From Cyanodermella asteris (taxonomy: Eukaryota; Ascomycota; Lecanoromycetes; Ostropales; Stictidaceae): a stretch of DNA of 32,832 nucleotides. Numbering within the stretch: position 1 is the first letter of the stretch; every line of letters begins with the position of its first letter. The notes below the pieces were generated by a model. The model was not told the DNA's origin and searched no databases. It saw nothing but the letters and a program-made list of their open reading frames with translations. Made by a program: the position numbers and the translations under genes. The DNA lies in assembly GCA_900618795.1 (NCBI GenBank), contig UYJD01000006.1, positions 1,317,466-1,350,297 on the forward strand, in the 5' to 3' direction. Positions 30,656 through 32,832 of the stretch are shown one piece after another.

Positions 30656-31404
30656 GATGAGCTGATGGAGAGAGGGTCTATGGGTAGATGGAGTTGTGAG
30701 GAGACAGGACACGGCCGTCAGGTGCTGACTGACGGAGCTCGAAGGTTTGAATGAGAATGCAACAAGAGGCGAACGTGAGTTTTGCAAAGCTCGAGCGCCA
30801 GCGCTGAAGTTGTAATGTAGTGGAGGAGCGGGCTCGAGGGTGTGGAGGGAACCTCGGCTATGGAGCTCATCGCGCGAATGATGCGCTGCGAAGTCGGCTC
30901 CACCTTCAAAATGTTGATGCCAAATCAAATCGCCATCATTCCATTCCAGCAGCTCAGACTCAAGGCGGCAGGAAAGAAGTCACCGGCGGTGTGCCGTTCG
31001 TAGCAGCCAGGCGAATAGCCAAATACCCAGCCAACCACTCACCAGAGTATTCAGCTAAACGCCAGGCTAGTGTATAGATAGATAACTAGCAAGGTACCCA
31101 CCCAGCTGAGTACCTAGCCAAGTATCTGGCTGACTACCTATTTGAGGAGGACGCCGGCGGAGTCTTCTTTCCAGCCACCTTGGACTTTGAATGATCCGGC
31201 CTGTGTTAATTGACACTAATGCTGCGTGCCAAATCGAGCATCCGCTGGGCATATTGGTGCTCAAGCATGTTCATGTAAGCCGAGCACGGGTAGCGTCTAG
31301 GTGGAATCCGTATTGAAACTGTTACGATTTGTCCTCATCATGCAAAACATTGTCTGTGTTAATTGCGTTCATTACCAAGGCCACGCTATAAATGTTCAAA
31401 ACCA
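30656..31404. other. Intergenic with degenerate AGCCAA-rich stretch
   Basis: About 750 bp: the oxidoreductase promoter and the 3' flank of the secreted precursor. Between 31014 and 31140 several near-copies of a short word occur (atagccaaata, ccagccaacca, ctagccaagta, ctagcaaggta) together with repeated TACC and CTAG. No ORF is supported. Confidence 0.4.
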
Positions 31405-32160
31405 TCAAGGAATCGCCTTGCCAACGCCCTCCAGAACCGATACCTCAGTATTGCCAATCGCCTGGCCTGCCATGGCAGCAGCACTAGTAGTTGTGCCGTC
31501 AAGCGAATCTGCAAGACAGATTAGCACTCTTCGCTCTGGATAGGACCTATAAGCCAGGAGTTTACAGTACCTGCTGCGCCCACGACCGGCCCAGTCACGG
31601 CTCCTAGGCCAAGCGCATCACCTACAGCTCCAGCGCCGTTGGCAATCTTGTCCAATTGGCGGCGGACCGCAGGCGGAGCCGGAGTCTTTAGTATTGACGA
31701 GATCAGTCCGGCAGTGTTCTGTGATAGTCAGCAAAGCTTATATGGAGACTGCCGATCTCGTCTCCACGTGGTACGTACATCTTCGGCATCCTCAATGGCA
31801 TAGCCTACACCATTGTCTGTTGAGCTGAGGATGGCGTCGCAGGCTGCGCCTTCACCAGCAAGCTGTCGCTTTCCAGGTGGTGGACCTCCGCCTGGGGCAC
31901 CACCTTTGGGGTTCTTGATGAGGCCGGCGATGTTCTGGAAGTTATGTGATCAGGCCTAGGCTCAAACAAGCAATGAGACGGGAGAACTAATGACCTACCT
32001 CCTCTGCAGCCTCAACGCCGTAGCCGACGCCATTATCTGTCGAACTGAGAATGGAGTTACAGGCCGCGCCCTCGCCTCCTAGTTGGGGGATTGGTGCAGC
32101 GAGAACATGTTGGGAAATATAGATCAAGGACGCAACACAGACAAAGCTTGGAAGATGCAT
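31405..32160 (-). CDS. Secreted Kex2-processed precursor with duplicated exon
   Basis: Four exons, 31999-32160, 31779-31934, 31571-31718 and 31405-31508, with introns of 64, 60 and 62 nt; 189 residues. A signal peptide (MHLPSFVCVASLIYISQHVLA) is followed by three segments. Segments 1 and 2 are repeats of about 37 residues, about 27 of which match (GEGAAC..ILSSTDNGVGY..E.AE.N.AGLI), each with one Cys. Both are cut by a phase-0 intron at the same point, right after AEE or AED, so a whole exon was duplicated. Gly/Pro-rich linkers end in GKR and AVRR, Kex2-type sites. Segment 3 (QLDKIANGAGAVGDALGLG) is Gly/Ala-rich and hydrophobic. Every released piece would start at or near Gln-Leu, which could form pyroglutamate. 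Function is unknown: a wall-associated or effector-like small secreted protein is possible. It is missed when only long ORFs are read. Confidence 0.8.
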
Positions 32161-32832
32161 CTTGAGGGATGGCTGGGAACTTCTGCAGAGACGCAGACAG
32201 AATGAAATAGGAACTGCAACATGACGGTCTTATATGCAGAGCAGGTCTGAGTGTTGAGTGTGGGAGTAGCCCCGACATGTGAAAAGTTAACGGTGTTCTC
32301 GAACGATACTCATACTCAAGATCACCACATGGAGATCGATGATGTAGGAAGCAGCTACAGCAGCCCAGTAATGGTTGCCATCGACGTGATGTTCTCACGA
32401 AGTCTCCAACGCCACCAGAACGTAGGTGGCGCGAACTACAGCTTTGAGTCGTCTCTGTATCGGTTGAGGCTGCAGCAGATGCTTTGCTGCATCAGACACG
32501 AGACCTTTGCAACTGCTGCTGGATTACGTAGTCGAAGGCCCGGTGGTGGCCGCTACTGAGAGGTGTGCATGCTCAAAGCTGGTCATAGATGCATCAGATG
32601 AAGTAACGCTGAAGCGGGTGGCTGTGGAGGAGGTGAACGCTAGTCCTGAAGGGGGAAGAAACAGAACGTTGAGCATCTTATTGAAGAATGCCGTCTGTGC
32701 ATCGCGGATCTTGCCAGAAAGCTCGGTGGGTGAGCTACTCCCACTGCAGCTGTATCACACAGCTACCGTCGATGGGTCAGACGAAGAACCTAGATTTGTC
32801 GGGCAAGTCTGTAGGTCTGGTCAGACGGCTTT
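32161..32832. other. Right-edge promoter region
   Basis: About 670 bp upstream of the secreted precursor. Beyond the TATA box there is an open plus stretch (32251-32559) with no recognised motif, possibly chance. The window ends without another gene start. Confidence 0.4.
32229..32234 (-). promoter_or_regulatory. TATA box of the secreted precursor gene
   Basis: The minus strand reads catataagacc with TATAAG about 70 bp upstream of the ATG at 32160. The word and spacing resemble those of the repeat-precursor gene at 2685. Confidence 0.5.

Noticed and set aside
29699-30754. 351-codon plus-strand ORF
   Set aside because: Antisense to the quinone-oxidoreductase gene and without any domain signal.
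30656-30928. N-terminal extension of the oxidoreductase
   Set aside because: Open, but with no ATG; the ATG at 30655 gives the standard family start.

Overview
The window looks like nuclear DNA of a filamentous ascomycete (Pezizomycotina). A dothideomycete is my best guess, but that is inference. The support is short GT-AG introns (49-86 nt, one of about 147 nt), moderate GC, single-gene transcription units on both strands, and fungal families: UstYa-like, HET, SDS22, PSR1, NPR2, PEX2 and a FYVE-RING protein. I see no rRNA, convincing tRNA, CRISPR array or intact transposon.

Left accessory part (1-6.2 kb). A UstYa/DUF3328-like membrane protein (minus) and a secreted precursor with 13 Kex2-bounded SGKID repeats (plus) are transcribed divergently from a shared 1.35-kb promoter. 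This is the arrangement expected of a small fungal RiPP (ribosomal peptide) locus and is the most exciting item here. A badly decayed HET-domain incompatibility-type gene follows.

Core part (6.6-30.7 kb). Mostly conserved housekeeping genes: NPR2 (SEACIT/TORC1 amino-acid signalling), an SRA/YDG-domain protein (modified-DNA reader type), SDS22 (PP1 regulator), a PSR1-type HAD phosphatase, a transmembrane RING-H2 protein, a FYVE-RING (Pib1-like) protein, an orphan membrane protein, a flavin monooxygenase, PEX2 (peroxisomal E3), an orphan cytosolic protein and a quinone-oxidoreductase-like MDR enzyme. Three different membrane-linked RING E3 candidates lie within 10 kb.

Right end (31.4-32.8 kb). 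A second secreted precursor (minus) is built from a duplicated exon. Each predicted Kex2 product starts with Gln-Leu.

Gene models were spliced by eye from frame, GT-AG sites and family consensus. No alignment or search was run.
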